64,000 nucleotides of DNA from Hankyongella ginsenosidimutans. Lineage in GTDB: Bacteria; Pseudomonadota; Alphaproteobacteria; Sphingomonadales; Sphingomonadaceae. The notes beneath the pieces were generated by a model. That model was not told the origin of the DNA and did no database searches. It saw only the letters and a program-made list of their open reading frames with translations. A program made the position numbers and the translations under genes. Shown piece by piece: positions 49,096-59,360 of the stretch. The stretch covers positions 1,488,001 through 1,552,000 of the forward strand of contig NZ_CP039704.1 in NCBI RefSeq assembly GCF_005144965.1, written 5' to 3'. Every line of letters begins with the position of its first letter. Within the stretch, counting starts at the first letter, position 1.

Positions 49096-49538
49096 GACGA
49101 CGAAAAGGGTTTCCCCGCGCTCATGCCGCCGCCTGCTCCATCTTGCTCTCTTCGGTGTTGCGCCAGGAGTCGAGATTGCGCCCCAGCAGCGCCTCCACCT
49201 CGTCGACGGTCTGACGGAAGTCGGCGCGCAGCCGGGCCAGATGCTCGGCAGTCGGCCCGCCCTCGTTTTCCTTGGCGGCGGACGGCTTGAAGAACAGCTT
49301 CTTGAACAGCGGGTGGTATTTCACCGCCCCGACGATGGTCGCGAAGCCGACGGCGCGCAGGCCCCAGCCGACCTGTCGCAGTGCCCAGAACAAGGCGGGT
49401 TGGCGGGTCGAGCCGCAGCTCAAGCTTTTTCCGTGTAAGGCAGGGTTGCATCGAAATCGACGTCGGCACCGCCTCGGCATAGCTGGCGGCCGAAATCGGC
49501 GACGCGTCCGCTTTCAGATCGTCAAACAGCAGCACCAT
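49092..49538 (-). pseudogene. C-terminal fragment of a third sulfotransferase
   Basis: MVLLFDDLKADAS is the middle of a sulfotransferase (compare VLLYEDLKADP), followed in shifting frames by DVDFDATLPYTEKA, then YHPLFKKLFFKPSAAKE and LRADFRQTVDEVEALLGRNL, then DSW, the usual C-terminus where the last Trp ends the LLGRDLxxW motif. The PAPS-binding N-terminal half is absent. Two frame breaks (near 49480 and 49428). Its end overlaps the polymerase start, so it was the first gene of that operon before truncation. Confidence 0.6.
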
Positions 49539-50131
49539 GCACCTGCGAAGCGCGGAAACAGCCGGAACGACCTGACTTCAGCGGCTCCGATCATAGCCGG
49601 CTGGCGATTCTCGATTTCCGGCGAATTTCGCAGCGCCTTCGGCGAACGCGGAGTTGCGGTGCGGCCGATCCGGCCGTCATGTCACCAGGCTAGTGAGACA
49701 CCAGCCGTCTCACACGCGGCGGCTCGCGCACCGGCGACACCAGAGATCGTCGCAGTGCGCTCGCCAGGGCGAGAGTCGCTGCCGCAATATTGCGTCGCTC
49801 AGTGCTTCAGAGTCGTAAAGCTGGTAGCATCGTGCGACGAGCTCGCCCGGTTGCCCTTGCGTCGCTCTCCGGCGCTCCTGCGCACCAGTCCGAGCGCATG
49901 ACCAGGAAAGCCGACTTCGCTGTTCGAGGTGAACGGTCGAACGAAGGTATGTACAGGTCCTTGACCGGTTGGCGATGGCGACGCCGAGAACCTCGCGGCG
50001 TCTGGGCCGCCACATCGACAGCTGGTGGTGATGCGCGCGAATCCACCGGTCGATCGATCCGCGCTTGCGGTTCGCGCTTCAGGTTGCACACGCCGATCTC
50101 GTTCAGAGCGATGAAAGCTTCTGCTCGGTGC
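49539..50131 (-). other. scar between cysN and the sulfotransferase fragment
   Basis: 593 bases without a supportable intact gene. Close to cysN, about 50060-50125, the minus strand reads KLSS/LNEIGVCNLK and then TGGFARI, like the last domain of CysN (LNEIGVCNL...TGGFILIDR), but the intervening 100 residues are lacking and the frame is broken. Nearer the sulfotransferase fragment there is a hairpin GTGAGAC/GTCTCAC (49694-49714). Long ORFs on both strands here have no recognisable motif. Confidence 0.5.
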
Positions 50132-51109
50132 TTACGCGCTCCGACAGATGCGCCGCTGCGCGACCTCCGTCGCGCTGCACAGCACATTGTCGACAAGCAG
50201 GATGGTGACCGCGTCGCCGGCGTGCGCGGTCGCAAGGTCGGCGTCCGTGGTCACGATGCGGCGCACGGTCGAAGGGCGGCCCGAATTGGCGACCACGATC
50301 GCGTCACCGACCGATACCGAGCCGCTGGCGACGGTGCCGCAGAAGCCGCGGAAATCCAGGTGCGGGCGGTTGACCCACTGCACCGGCATGCGGAACGGCT
50401 GGTCGTCCGCATGATCGCTGACATCCACGACTTCCAGATGCTCCAGCAGGGTCGGGCCATCATACCAGCTGCACCGCTCCGTGCGGCCGGTCACATTGTC
50501 GCCGAAGCGCGCGGACATCGGAATGGCGATCAGATCGGGGAAATGCAGCTCCGCGGTCTTGGCCTTGTAGTCGGCGACGATCGCATCGAACACCTGCTGG
50601 TCGAAATCGACCAGGTCCATCTTGTTGACGGCCAGCACCACGTGCTTCAGGCCCAGCAGATAGGCGATGTAGCTGTGGCGCAGGGTCTGGGTCAGCACGC
50701 CCTTGCGCGCATCGATCAGGATAATCGCGAGGTCGGAATTCGAGGCCCCGGTCGCCATGTTGCGCGAATACTGCACGTGGCCTGGCGTATCGGCGACGAT
50801 GAAGGAACGCTTGGCGGTCGAGAAGAAGCGGTAGGCGACGTCGATGGTGATGCCTTGCTCGCGCTCGGCCTCCAGGCCGTCGACCAGCAGGGCGAAGTCG
50901 ATGTCTTCGCCGACCGTGCCGTGTTTCTTGGAGTCGTTCTCCAGCGCCAGCAACTGGTCTTCCATGATCAACTTGGTGTCATAGAGCAGACGGCCGATCA
51001 GCGTCGACTTGCCGTCATCAACTGATCCGCAGGTCAGGAAGCGCAGCAGGCCCTTGGCGGCCTGCTCGGCGCGCTGGGCGATCGCTTCGGCTCGTGCTTG
51101 GCTGGTCAT
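50132..51109 (-). pseudogene. cysN: sulfate adenylyltransferase large subunit, damaged
   Basis: The readable part is 325 codons. The GTPase domain is complete: GSVDDGKST (28-36), the switch [14 protein letters not shown], and NKMDLVDF. Domain 2 is present up to [20 protein letters not shown], and then the frame runs [20 protein letters not shown] to a stop. Full CysN is about 100-150 residues longer, and traces of its end lie in the next 70 bases. Start overlaps the cysD stop (TGATG). A CysC (APS kinase) domain, needed for PAPS and often fused here, is not found in the window. Confidence 0.75.
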
Positions 51110-52109
51110 CAGAAATATCCCTCGCGCTTCTTCTTTTCCATCGACGCCGCTTCATCGGAGTCGACCAGGCGGCCCTGGCGTTCCGAGGTGCGCGCCGAGA
51201 GCATCTCCGCGATCACCTGCTCGACCGATGCGGCATCCGACTCGATGCACCCGGACAGCGGCCAGTCGCCCAGCGTGCGGAACCGCACCAGGGTGTCGGT
51301 GGTCGCCTCGCCGGGGCGGTATTCCATGCGGTCGTCGTCGACCATCAGCAGCACGCCGTTGCGATCGACGACCGGGCGCGTCTGGGCGAAGTAAAGCGGC
51401 ACCACCGGAATGGCCTCGAGCCGGATGTATTCCCAGATGTCGAACTCGGTCCAGTTGGACAGCGGGAACACGCGGATCGTCTCGCCCTTGGCGACGCGGG
51501 TGTTGTAAAGGTTCCAGAGCTCCGGGCGCTGGTTGCGCGGGTCCCAGGTGTGGCCGGCGGAGCGGAACGAGAACACGCGCTCCTTGGCGCGGCTCTTTCC
51601 TCGTCGCGCCGGCCGCCGCCGAACGCGGCATCGAAGCCGTTGGCGTCCATGCCGGCCTTCAGCGCGTCGATCAGCATCAGGCGCGCCCACTCGCGGCTGT
51701 CGGTGTTGAACGGCGTGCGGCCGGAGGCGGCGGCATCATGGTTCGACTGCACGATCAGCCGCAGGCCAAGCGCTTCGGTCAGTTCGTCGCGATGGACGAT
51801 CATGTCGCTGAAGTCCCAGCCGGTCGCAATGTGCATCAGCGGGAACGGCGGCAGGCTCGGCCAGAACGCCTTCATCGCCAGGTGCAGCATGACCGACGAG
51901 TCCTTGCCGATCGAATAGAGCAGCACCGGATTGGCGAACTCGGAGGCGACTTCGCGCATGATGAAGATCGACTCCGCCTCCAGCGCGCGCAGGTGCGCGG
52001 ACAGCGTCGAAGGGCGGCGCGCGGCGGGGTCGTTGAAGCGACGGGCGTACTCCAGGATATCCGGGCGGCGCACTGTCGTCTGGGCGGGTTGGGCAGTCGT
52101 GGAAGTCAT
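51109..52109 (-). CDS. cysD: sulfate adenylyltransferase small subunit
   Basis: About 333 codons including a longer-than-usual head; [20 protein letters not shown] begins the conserved part. The PP-loop is [20 protein letters not shown], and the C-terminus ends [11 protein letters not shown] as in all CysD. With CysN it makes APS from sulfate and ATP. One frame break near 51597, in the GGRRDEE to [10 protein letters not shown] linker. It could feed both APS reductase and, through PAPS, the sulfotransferases. Confidence 0.93.
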
Positions 52110-52407
52110 CGATTTTACCCTGTCACGGTGCGATGGCCGTCAAGAAAGGCCGGCTGACGAAACGGCATATGCAAAGATTAATAAAAGCAGGCGTATACGT
52201 AATAAAACATTCACAATCACAATCTCGGTGACAACTGTAACTATCTTCCCGATAGAAGCCGCTCTCACCAAGCCATTCGTTTTCGAGGGCGAGGTCCGAA
52301 ATGCTGCATCTCAAGCCCTTCAGCCGCCCGCACCATCCTTTTGTGCATGCGCGAGATGAGGTCAAGCGTTTCCGTGGTAAACGCAAGCAAGTTTCTTTAT
52401 CTCCGGC
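52110..52407 (-). promoter_or_regulatory. AT-rich upstream region of cysD
   Basis: 298 bases between the cysD start and the dadA stop. The middle (about 52155-52260) is far richer in A+T than its surroundings, with runs such as TTTTATTAATC and TTTTATTACGTATACG on the minus strand. This is the likely promoter and activator-binding zone for cysDN. I cannot fix a -10/-35 pair. Confidence 0.4.
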
Positions 52408-53634
52408 TTAATCTGCGCTTTTCAGCATCTTGGCGAGCCGTCGGGCGCTGCCGGCAGCCAGGGTCCAGCCCAGCGTGCCATGGCCGGCGTTGAGCCAGAG
52501 GCCGGGCAGCCCGGTTCCGCCGACCAGCGGCAGGTTGCCCGGGGTGACGGGTCGATGGCCGACCCAGGGCGCGCCGCCGCATAGTCGCCGGCAGCCGGAA
52601 AGCGCCGCTGCGCCAGCGCGATCATCCGCGCGATGCGATCCGGCGGCGGTTCCGCGTCGCGCCAGCCGAGGTCGAGAAACCCCGCCACGCGCAGCACGTC
52701 GCCAAGGGGAAATCACCAGACGATTCGCCTCGTCCGTCACGCTCAGTCGCGGTGTGCCATTGGCATGCGCGATCGGCACCGTGATGGAGTAGCCCTGCGC
52801 CGGGGCGATTGGCACGGACAGGCCAAGCCGCGCCAGCAGCGGCGCGGACCCGCAGCCGAGCGCGACGACGACATGGCGTGCGCGAAGCTCCGCTGGCTGA
52901 CCGCCCTGCTCCATATGAATGCGCCAAGCGCCGCCTTCCGGGGCCAGGTCCGTAACCCGGCTGTTGTAGCGGTAGTCGACGCCGTGGCGCGCGCTGGCGT
53001 CGGCCAGGCGTTTGGCGAACGCGTGCGCATCGCCGAAGCGGTCGCCCGGTGCATAGGTTGCAGCGTAGAGGCGGGAGTCGCCGGTGGCGAGCGCCGGCTC
53101 CAAGGTCAGGGCCTCCGCTGGGCCGAGGCTTTGCGTCGGCCACCCGGCGCGATGGAGACGGCTGCCGATCTCCCGCCACGCCTTCGCTTCGGCCGCCGTA
53201 TCGTGGAGGTGCAGGATGCCGCGCCCCGGCGCAGCATCGAAACCGAGGTCCTGCTGCATCGCGTCCAGTGCCTGCGCGCTCTCGATGGCCAGCGCCAGCA
53301 GCGTATCGGCGCGCTGTGCGAATCGCGCCGGCAGCGACTCTGCAAGAAAGATCAGCAGCCAGCGCCACTGCCGGGGATCGCGGTTCAAGCGCACGCGAAT
53401 CGAGGCCTGCGGGTCGAACAGCGCCGGTGCGATCAGGCGCCAGACGCGCGGACTCGCCCATGGCTCTGCGTGGCTCACGGAAATCTGGCCGCCGTTGGCG
53501 AAGCTCGTCTCCTGCGCCGGGCTGTCCCGCGCGTCGACGACAATGGCGGACAGGCCCTCGCGCGCCGCCCAGTAGGCTGTGCTCACGCCGACGACGCCCG
53601 CGCCGAGAATGGCGACATCATGGATAGTCCGCAT
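52408..53634 (-). CDS. dadA: D-amino-acid dehydrogenase
   Basis: About 409 residues. FAD-binding Rossmann motif VAILGAGVVGVSTAYWAAREG near the start, ETSFANGGQISVSHAEPW (typical DadA) and HRPVTPGNLPLVGGT at the C-terminal FAD site. It oxidises D-amino acids to imino acids at the membrane. Frame breaks near 52705 and 52575. The start MRTIHDVAIL at 53634 is preferred over an upstream in-frame codon. It is divergent from ridA, which removes imine intermediates. Confidence 0.88.
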   Translation of the reverse strand: MRTIHDVAILGAGVVGVSTAYWAAREGLSAIVVDARDSPAQETSFANGGQISVSHAEPWASPRVWRLIAPALFDPQASIRVRLNRDPRQWRWLLIFLAESLPARFAQRADTLLALAIESAQALDAMQQDLGFDAAPGRGILHLHDTAAEAKAWREIGSRLHRAGWPTQSLGPAEALTLEPALATGDSRLYAATYAPGDRFGDAHAFAKRLADASARHGVDYRYNSRVTDLAPEGGAWRIHMEQGGQPAELRARHVVVALGCGSAPLLARLGLSVPIAPAQGYSITVPIAHANGTPRLSVTDEANRLVISPWRRAARGGVSRPRLARRGTAAGSHRADDRAGAAALSGCRRLCGGAPWVGHRPVTPGNLPLVGGTGLPGLWLNAGHGTLGWTLAAGSARRLAKMLKSAD

Positions 53635-53786
53635 CGGCACGTATGTAGCGATCTTATGCGGGCGTTCATGCGAAAAATCGTCCACGAGCCGGAAACAGCG
53701 CCGATGCGCCCCGTTGCCGCGTCAAGCACGAGCAGATACGGTGAACGAAAATTGCCGCAATGGAAAACCACAAGGGGAGTAGCGCT

Positions 53787-54174
53787 ATGCGTCAACGCGT
53801 TTTTCCGGTTCACCCTATGAGTCCCAGATCGGGTTTTGCCGTGCGATCCGGGTGGGGATATCGTTCACGTCTCCGGCACGGCGCCGCTCGCGCCGGACGG
53901 TTCGACCGCCTGCCCGGGCGATGCCTATGGCCAAACCAAGCGCTGTTTCGAGATTATCGAGGCGGCGGTCCGCGAACTGGGCGGTACGCTCAGCCACATC
54001 GTGCGCACGCGCCTCTATCTGACCCGGCTCGACGCCTGGCCCGAGGTTGCACGCGCCCATGGTGAGCTATTCGGCTCGATCCAGCCGGCTGCGACCGCGC
54101 TGGCCGTTTCAGGACTCATCCGCTCGGATTGGCTGGTGGAAATCGAGGCCGAAGCCATCATCACGCAGGACTGA
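53787..54174 (+). CDS. RidA-family enamine/imine deaminase
   Basis: About 129 residues. HVSGTAPLAPDG, QTKRCFEIIEAAVRELGG and the substrate Arg in HIVRTRLYLTRLD are RidA features. The catalytic-site Arg sits in the TRLYL strand. Frame break near 53838, close to RSGFCRAIRVGD. SD AAGGGGAG precedes the ATG. It is seven bases from the acyl-CoA dehydrogenase and opposite dadA. Confidence 0.88.
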
Positions 54175-54181
54175 TATTCCC

Positions 54182-55335
54182 ATGACCCATCAATTCGCGC
54201 TCACTGAAGATCAACTGGCGATCCAGGATGCCGCGGCCCGCTTCACCGCAGACCACATCACCCCCATGCAGCCGACTGGGACCGCGACCATTTCTTCCCG
54301 GTCGACACGATCCGCAAGGCGGCAGAGCTCGGCTTTGGCGCAATCTATGTGTCGGAAGAGTCGGGCGGTGCCGGCCTCGGGCGGCTGGAAGCCGCGCTTG
54401 TCATGGAGGCAATGGCGTACGGCTGCCCCTCGACCTCGGCGTTCATCTCCATCCACAACATGGTCAGCTGGATGATCGACAGCGTCGGCTCGCCCGATCT
54501 CAAGGCGCGGTACCTGCCGAGCCTGGTCACCATGGAGCATTTCGCGAGCTACTGCCTGACCGAACCCGGCTCGGGGTCCGACGCTGCAGCGCTAAGCAGC
54601 CGCGCCGTGCGTGACGGCGATCATTATCGCCTGACCGGCTCCAAGGCGTTCATCTCCGGCGCCGGGGTCAGCGATATCTACGCCGTGATGTGCCGCACGG
54701 GCGACGCATCGCCTGCCGGCATCTCCTGCCTGATCGTGGAAAAGGACTGGCCGGGCGTCTCGTTCGGCGCACCGGAGCGCAAGCTCGGCTGGCGCTCGCA
54801 GCCGACCGCTGTCGTCAGCTTCGACGATGTGAAGGTGCCGGTCGGCAACCTGCTCGGTTCGGAAGGCGAAGGCTTCAAGATCGCCATGCGCGGGTTGGAC
54901 GGTGGGCGGCTGAACATCGGCGCCTGCTCGCTTGGCGGCGCGCAGCGGTGCCTGGAGGACGCGATCCGCTATACCCGCGAGCGCCGGCAGTTCGGCAAGG
55001 CGATCGGCGAGTTCCAGAACACCCAATTCATGCTCGCAGACATGGCGACCGAGCTGGAGGCCGCGCGCTGCCTGCTGTACACCGCTGCGGCCAAGGTCTC
55101 TGCGGGTGCTGCAGACCGCACCATGTTCGCCGCGATGGCCAAGCGCCTGGCGACCGATGTCGGCTTCAAGGTCGTCAACGACGCCCTGCAACTGCATGGC
55201 GGCTACGGCTATCTGCAGGATTTTGCGGTCGAACGCTTCCTGCGCGACCTGCGGGTGCACCAGATCCTCGAGGGCACCAACCAGATCATGCGGGTGATCA
55301 TCGCGCGGGAATTGCTGCGCCACAATTTGTCCTGA
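54182..55335 (+). CDS. acyl-CoA dehydrogenase, isobutyryl-CoA type
   Basis: About 384 residues. Signatures CLTEPGSGSDAAA, FISGAGVSDIYAVM and the flavin-binding QLHGGYGYLQDFAVERFLRD; the catalytic base lies in HQILEGTNQIM. The spacing and RRQFGKAIGEFQNTQFMLADM resemble ACAD8-type enzymes of valine breakdown, but the substrate is inferred. One frame break near 54276 (one base missing before DWDRDHFFPVD). It is followed by a strong terminator. Confidence 0.85.
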
Positions 55336-55343
55336 ACAGGAAA

Positions 55344-55368
55344 CGCCCGCACAGGGTCTGTGCGGGCG
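55344..55368 (+). terminator. hairpin between convergent genes
   Basis: A perfect 10-bp stem CGCCCGCACA/TGTGCGGGCG around GGGTC, eight bases after the acyl-CoA dehydrogenase stop and 27 bases from the stop of the convergent sugar transferase. It can serve both directions. Confidence 0.8.
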
Positions 55369-55395
55369 TCCCTTGGATGAGGTTGTCGGATAGAG

Positions 55396-56128
55396 TTAGT
55401 AAGCGCCGCTGGATTTAAGAACTGCCGGCAGGGTGCGCAGCAGGATGGAAACATCGGTCCAGAGCGAGAGCTTGCGCACATAGGTGCAATCAAGCTGAAC
55501 GCGCTGCTCGTAGGTGGTGTCATTCCGGCCGCTGACCTGCCACAGGCCGGTGATGCCCGGGCGCACCGCGTAGTAATAGACGCGGCGGCTGCGATAGTAG
55601 GTGTCCAGCTCGTCCTTCACGACCGGGCGCGGGCCGATGAGGCTCATGTCGCCGACCAGGACATTCCAGAGCTGCGGCAGCTCATCGATGCTGGAGAGGC
55701 GCAGGAAGTGACCAACCTTGGTGATCCGCGGATCGTTCTTCAGCTTGCGGGTCGCATTCCACTCGGCGCGGGCCTCCGGGTTCTGCGACAGGAAGCGCTC
55801 AAGGCGCTCAGCGGAGTCGACGACCATCGAGCGGAACTTGGCGACCTTGATGATGCGGCCGCCACGGCCAATGCGCTTTGGCGGTAGAAGATCGGACCCT
55901 TGTCGGTCATCCATACGGCGAGCGCAGCCGCTGCAAAATCGGCGACAGCAGCAGCAGCCCGACCAGCGCGCCGAAAATGTCGATCCCGCGCTTCAGGGTC
56001 ACATAAGCGCCGGTCTTGTCGACGGCAGCGACAGCGCCGACGTCGGCCCATGCGCCGACATCCGAAGCAAGTGCGGCCTCGGCGGCGAAGGCCGGAGCCA
56101 GATCGTAGCTATCCGAATTGCGGTACAT
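55396..56128 (-). CDS. exopolysaccharide undecaprenyl-phosphate sugar transferase
   Basis: About 244 residues. One N-terminal membrane helix ([13 protein letters not shown]), then the catalytic domain: [40 protein letters not shown] and [16 protein letters not shown], the WbaP/PssY pattern. It loads the first sugar-1-phosphate on the lipid carrier. Frame break near 55870-55915. It is the short single-helix form. It lies last in the export locus 63.1-55.4 kb. Confidence 0.92.
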
Positions 56129-56567
56129 CAAGCGAATCCTTTAACATCCGAAACAAATTGGCTATTGTAGGCGAACCAACCCACGGACACTCAGAGCAAG
56201 AAACAATTGTTTTATCTGACGAAAGTATGAGCAAATACCGTGCCATGCATGGGGCGCGCGCTAGCTGACTGCAAGTCGTGCGAATTTCCCCGGTTTCAGG
56301 ACAGATATTGCGGCATCGCAACGCTCCGAGTGTCAATAATTCCGACACTTTCTGACTTTTTGTTGCAATGCCATGACAGTTTCGTACGCGGATGCAAAAT
56401 ACCATACGCCGCACGCGGCCATGGTTAACCCGCCAGACGAACAAATCCTCCCTGGCGTCGTATTTGTGACGCTTCTTATTCAAATTTCGTTAATTATCAT
56501 GGTTAAAACAAGGTGCCTGCGGAGCAGCTCAGCGTTAAAGCCCCGTAATAGTTTATGCTGCACCGCA
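56129..56567. promoter_or_regulatory. AT-rich intergenic region before the sugar transferase
   Basis: 439 bases, visibly poorer in G+C than the flanks, with ACAATTGTTTTATC and GTTAATTATCATGGTTA stretches. It separates the O-antigen ligase gene from the sugar transferase, both on the minus strand, so it probably carries a separate promoter. The 125-codon ORF on the minus strand has no signature. Confidence 0.4.
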
Positions 56568-58011
56568 TCAATGCCAGCGTGTGGAAGTGGACTGCGCCAC
56601 CCCGAACGCCAGCAGCAAAACATAGGCCGAGGTAACCGCCGGAATCTCGAGGCTGAAGTCGACCAGGCTGTGCAGCCCGACCTGAACCGTCGCGCCAAGG
56701 CCGATGAGGCTGTAGGGCAGAACACGCTTGCGGCGATAGATGCCATTGTAACAGGCGTAGGCGAGAAGCCCCAGGCTGAGAAGCAGGACCAGCGTGCCTG
56801 GCCAGCCCAGTTCGATCATGTTCTCAAGGTAGGAACTGTGTGCGTCGACAACCGAGCGCAGGCCGATCAGCTCGTCGGAAATATAGGGCGTGAACACATA
56901 TTCGAACGACCCCAGGCCGTTGCCCAGCAGAGGCGTGTGGTGGAACGCGGTGATGGCGGATTTGTAGATGACCGAGCGATCGTCGATCGAGTCGAACGCT
57001 GACGCGGACGTAAACCCTTCGGTCATGCGGCCGCCGGCGATGCTCATGATGCCGCCGACGCCGAGCGCAAGCAGCGCTGCCGCGCCAAGCAGGCTCTGCA
57101 TGCGCAGACCGCGGCGGCTGAGCACGAGGATGATCATGATCCCGCAGGCCAGCGCCGTCGTCAGCACCCCGGCGCGCGATCCGGTGAAGGACAGGGCGAC
57201 GCAGAGAACGCTGAAGCACAGCACCAGCAGGAAATAGCGGGTGATCAGCAGTTGGATCACCGTGCGCACCTGGATGTGCAACGGATCTTCCCGGTTGATT
57301 TCCCGGCGCAGCGTCGAGACAATCATGCCGAGCGCCGTTACCACGCCCAGACCGACGAAGGTGGCATAGCTGTTCTTGTTGATGAACGTCGCGGTCAGGC
57401 TGTCGCGATAGGCGACCCGCTCGGCGAAGGCGACGGCCGTATTGCCGGCCGCCAGTATGAACGCGCCGTAGCAGGCAAGGCCAACCTCGACGACCAGCAG
57501 GGCTTTCAGGCCGGCCTCCGCGGAATCGCGGTTGCGCCCGACGGCCCAGCCCAGCAGGAACAGCACGAGATAATATTGATACCAGCCGAGCGCGTTGCGG
57601 GTGATGCCCGGGTGGCGCTGATGGTGCCGCTGAGCGAGGCGCTGAGCGCCGCGCTCGCTTGCGCCCAGATCGGGTGCCACACGCCGTGCGGCAGCCCCGG
57701 CACGCTTTGCAGGAGATGAACACCAGCAGGCCGACAAACAGCAGGCCCGGGGCGACGACCGGCCGGACATCCCAGCGCGGCAGGTCGACGCGGGACATCA
57801 GCATCAGGCCCAGCGCAAGGCCCGCGCTGCCGACGCCGAACCAGGCGATGGATTGCGCCCAGGCTTCGACGCCGCCGAATGCGATAGCGAGCGCCAATAT
57901 CGTGGCGACCAGAAGGTAGGCGGGCAGATGCGCCAGAAGCCGCCGCTCGATCTGCAGGCTGTTCTGGCGCTTCCCGGCGTCTTCCTCGAAATCACGCAGT
58001 ATGGTCGCCAT
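56568..58011 (-). CDS. O-antigen ligase/polymerase (Wzy_C family)
   Basis: About 481 residues with around twelve membrane helices. The large periplasmic loop carries GSRAGVLTTALACG and LLGNGLGSFEYVFTPY followed by VDAHSSYLENMIELGWPG, the Wzy_C signature with the conserved His and Glu. Frame break near 57710. In this locus it is probably the polymerase of the exopolysaccharide. Starts MATILRDFEEDAG. Confidence 0.88.
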
Positions 58012-58034
58012 AACGCTCTCCGCAACGAAAGGAA

Positions 58035-59299
58035 TTAAAGGGCAAGTTTCAGATTCAGGGACACGGTATTCCGGCGGTAATCGATGAAATTGATCGGGCT
58101 GTTGCGTGCTTCCCGGGCGGCGGTCAGCACCAGCGAGAGATATTCGTTCATCAGGTACCGGACCGAAAGCTGGGCGAGCGTCTCGGTATCCGTGCGGTTC
58201 AGGCCGTTGAAGCGCAGGCGTGCGAACTGGCCGTCCGCAGAAATGATGAGGTTGCGCAACAGTTCGTGGTCCACGCCGAGCCCGTATTGCGTCACGAGGC
58301 GGCCAGCCGAGACGGTGGTGGCCGTATCGACAACCCGGCGGTCCACGGTCAGGCGCGCGGAGGTCAGGCTCGTGACGTTCCACAACAGGTCGGCGCCGAA
58401 GGTGATGCCGTTCACGGTGTCGATCGCGCCGCTCTGGTAATTCTGGGTCAGGTAGCCGACCCGCACGTTGCCGTACAGCAGCCGGGTCAGGGCGAACTCG
58501 AACCCGCCCTCGATTTCATAGCCATGCGAGTCGCGGTCCAGGTCGGTCGCCGGATTGAACTGCGGGCTATCGGTATCCAGGACGTAGTTGCGATCATCGT
58601 AAGACGCACGCAGCAGGAGCTGGTAGCCGGGCGACAGTTCATAATCGAGCCGCGCCGCGCCGGTCAGGATCCGCCGGTCCCGAAAATCCTGGTCGACGAT
58701 CAGTCCGCCTGCCACTCCATCACTGTAGTTCAGTTTCTGCCAGCCGAAATCGAGCGCGGCGGTCAGCCGGTTCACGGTAAATTCGGCTCCCGTCCTCACC
58801 GTGCTGTCCGTGTATTTGATCGGGTTTTGGGTTTGCGTGTTGGTGTCAATGCTGGCGCGGTTCTCGAACAGACGCTCGAAGCTGCCGTCCGCCGTCAGCT
58901 TGAAATTGCGGGCGATGTCATATTCACCGCTGCCTGCGATTCCTGAGTCCGTCGCGTTTTCGCCGCCGTTGTCGACGAAGCGGCGGGTGCTGGAATAGCT
59001 GGAGAGCTTGAGCGCGTGGCGGCCCCAGTTGGATTGCAGGCGCAGGCGCGGCTCGATTGTGAAAAGCCGTCGCTGCTTTTGTCTTCAGCCTCGGCGAACA
59101 CGTTGTCGGTGTAGCTCGCATCGACGGCAAGCGACGGATAGAGAAAGAAGGACCCGAGCCTGACGCCGACCGGCGCATATTCCGGTCGCGGGCGGTCCGC
59201 AGACCCGACGCCCTCGGGGATCGTCTGTCCCGCTGCCGGCCGGGCCGCAAGCACGATCAGCGCAAAAGCCATTGCCGTTAATTTCACTTGTGTTTCCAT
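58035..59299 (-). CDS. outer-membrane beta-barrel of the exopolysaccharide locus
   Basis: About 421 residues. A signal peptide (MAFALIVLAARPAAGQ) precedes a series of amphipathic strands, such as RLDYELSPGYQLLLRASYDD and ending TVSLNLKLAL with a terminal hydrophobic residue. It resembles BBP2/EpsL-type putative capsular-polysaccharide outer-membrane proteins. Frame break near 59058. Probably assists secretion. Confidence 0.8.
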
Positions 59300-59360
59300 T
59301 GGCGTACCCAGTTGAAAGACCAGTGTTGGAAATGGCGGGACGCGCCTCGCTCAGCCGGGG

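Noticed and set aside
49799-50235. Minus-strand ORFs of 96-142 codons in the cysN scar
   Set aside because: Only short segments (LNEIGVCNLK, TGGF) are meaningful, and they belong to broken cysN. The remainder has no protein-like pattern.
56109-56483. 125-codon minus-strand ORF in the AT-rich gap
   Set aside because: No ribosome site, no recognisable motif, and it overlaps the start of the sugar transferase. AT-rich regulatory DNA is the simpler reading.
58031-58060. Resemblance of the 3' end of the beta-barrel gene to repeat unit B (TTTCAGATTCAGGGACAC)
   Set aside because: The match is one short arm only, and the codons give the normal terminal strand VSLNLKLAL of an outer-membrane barrel. 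Coincidence is more likely than a repeat insertion.
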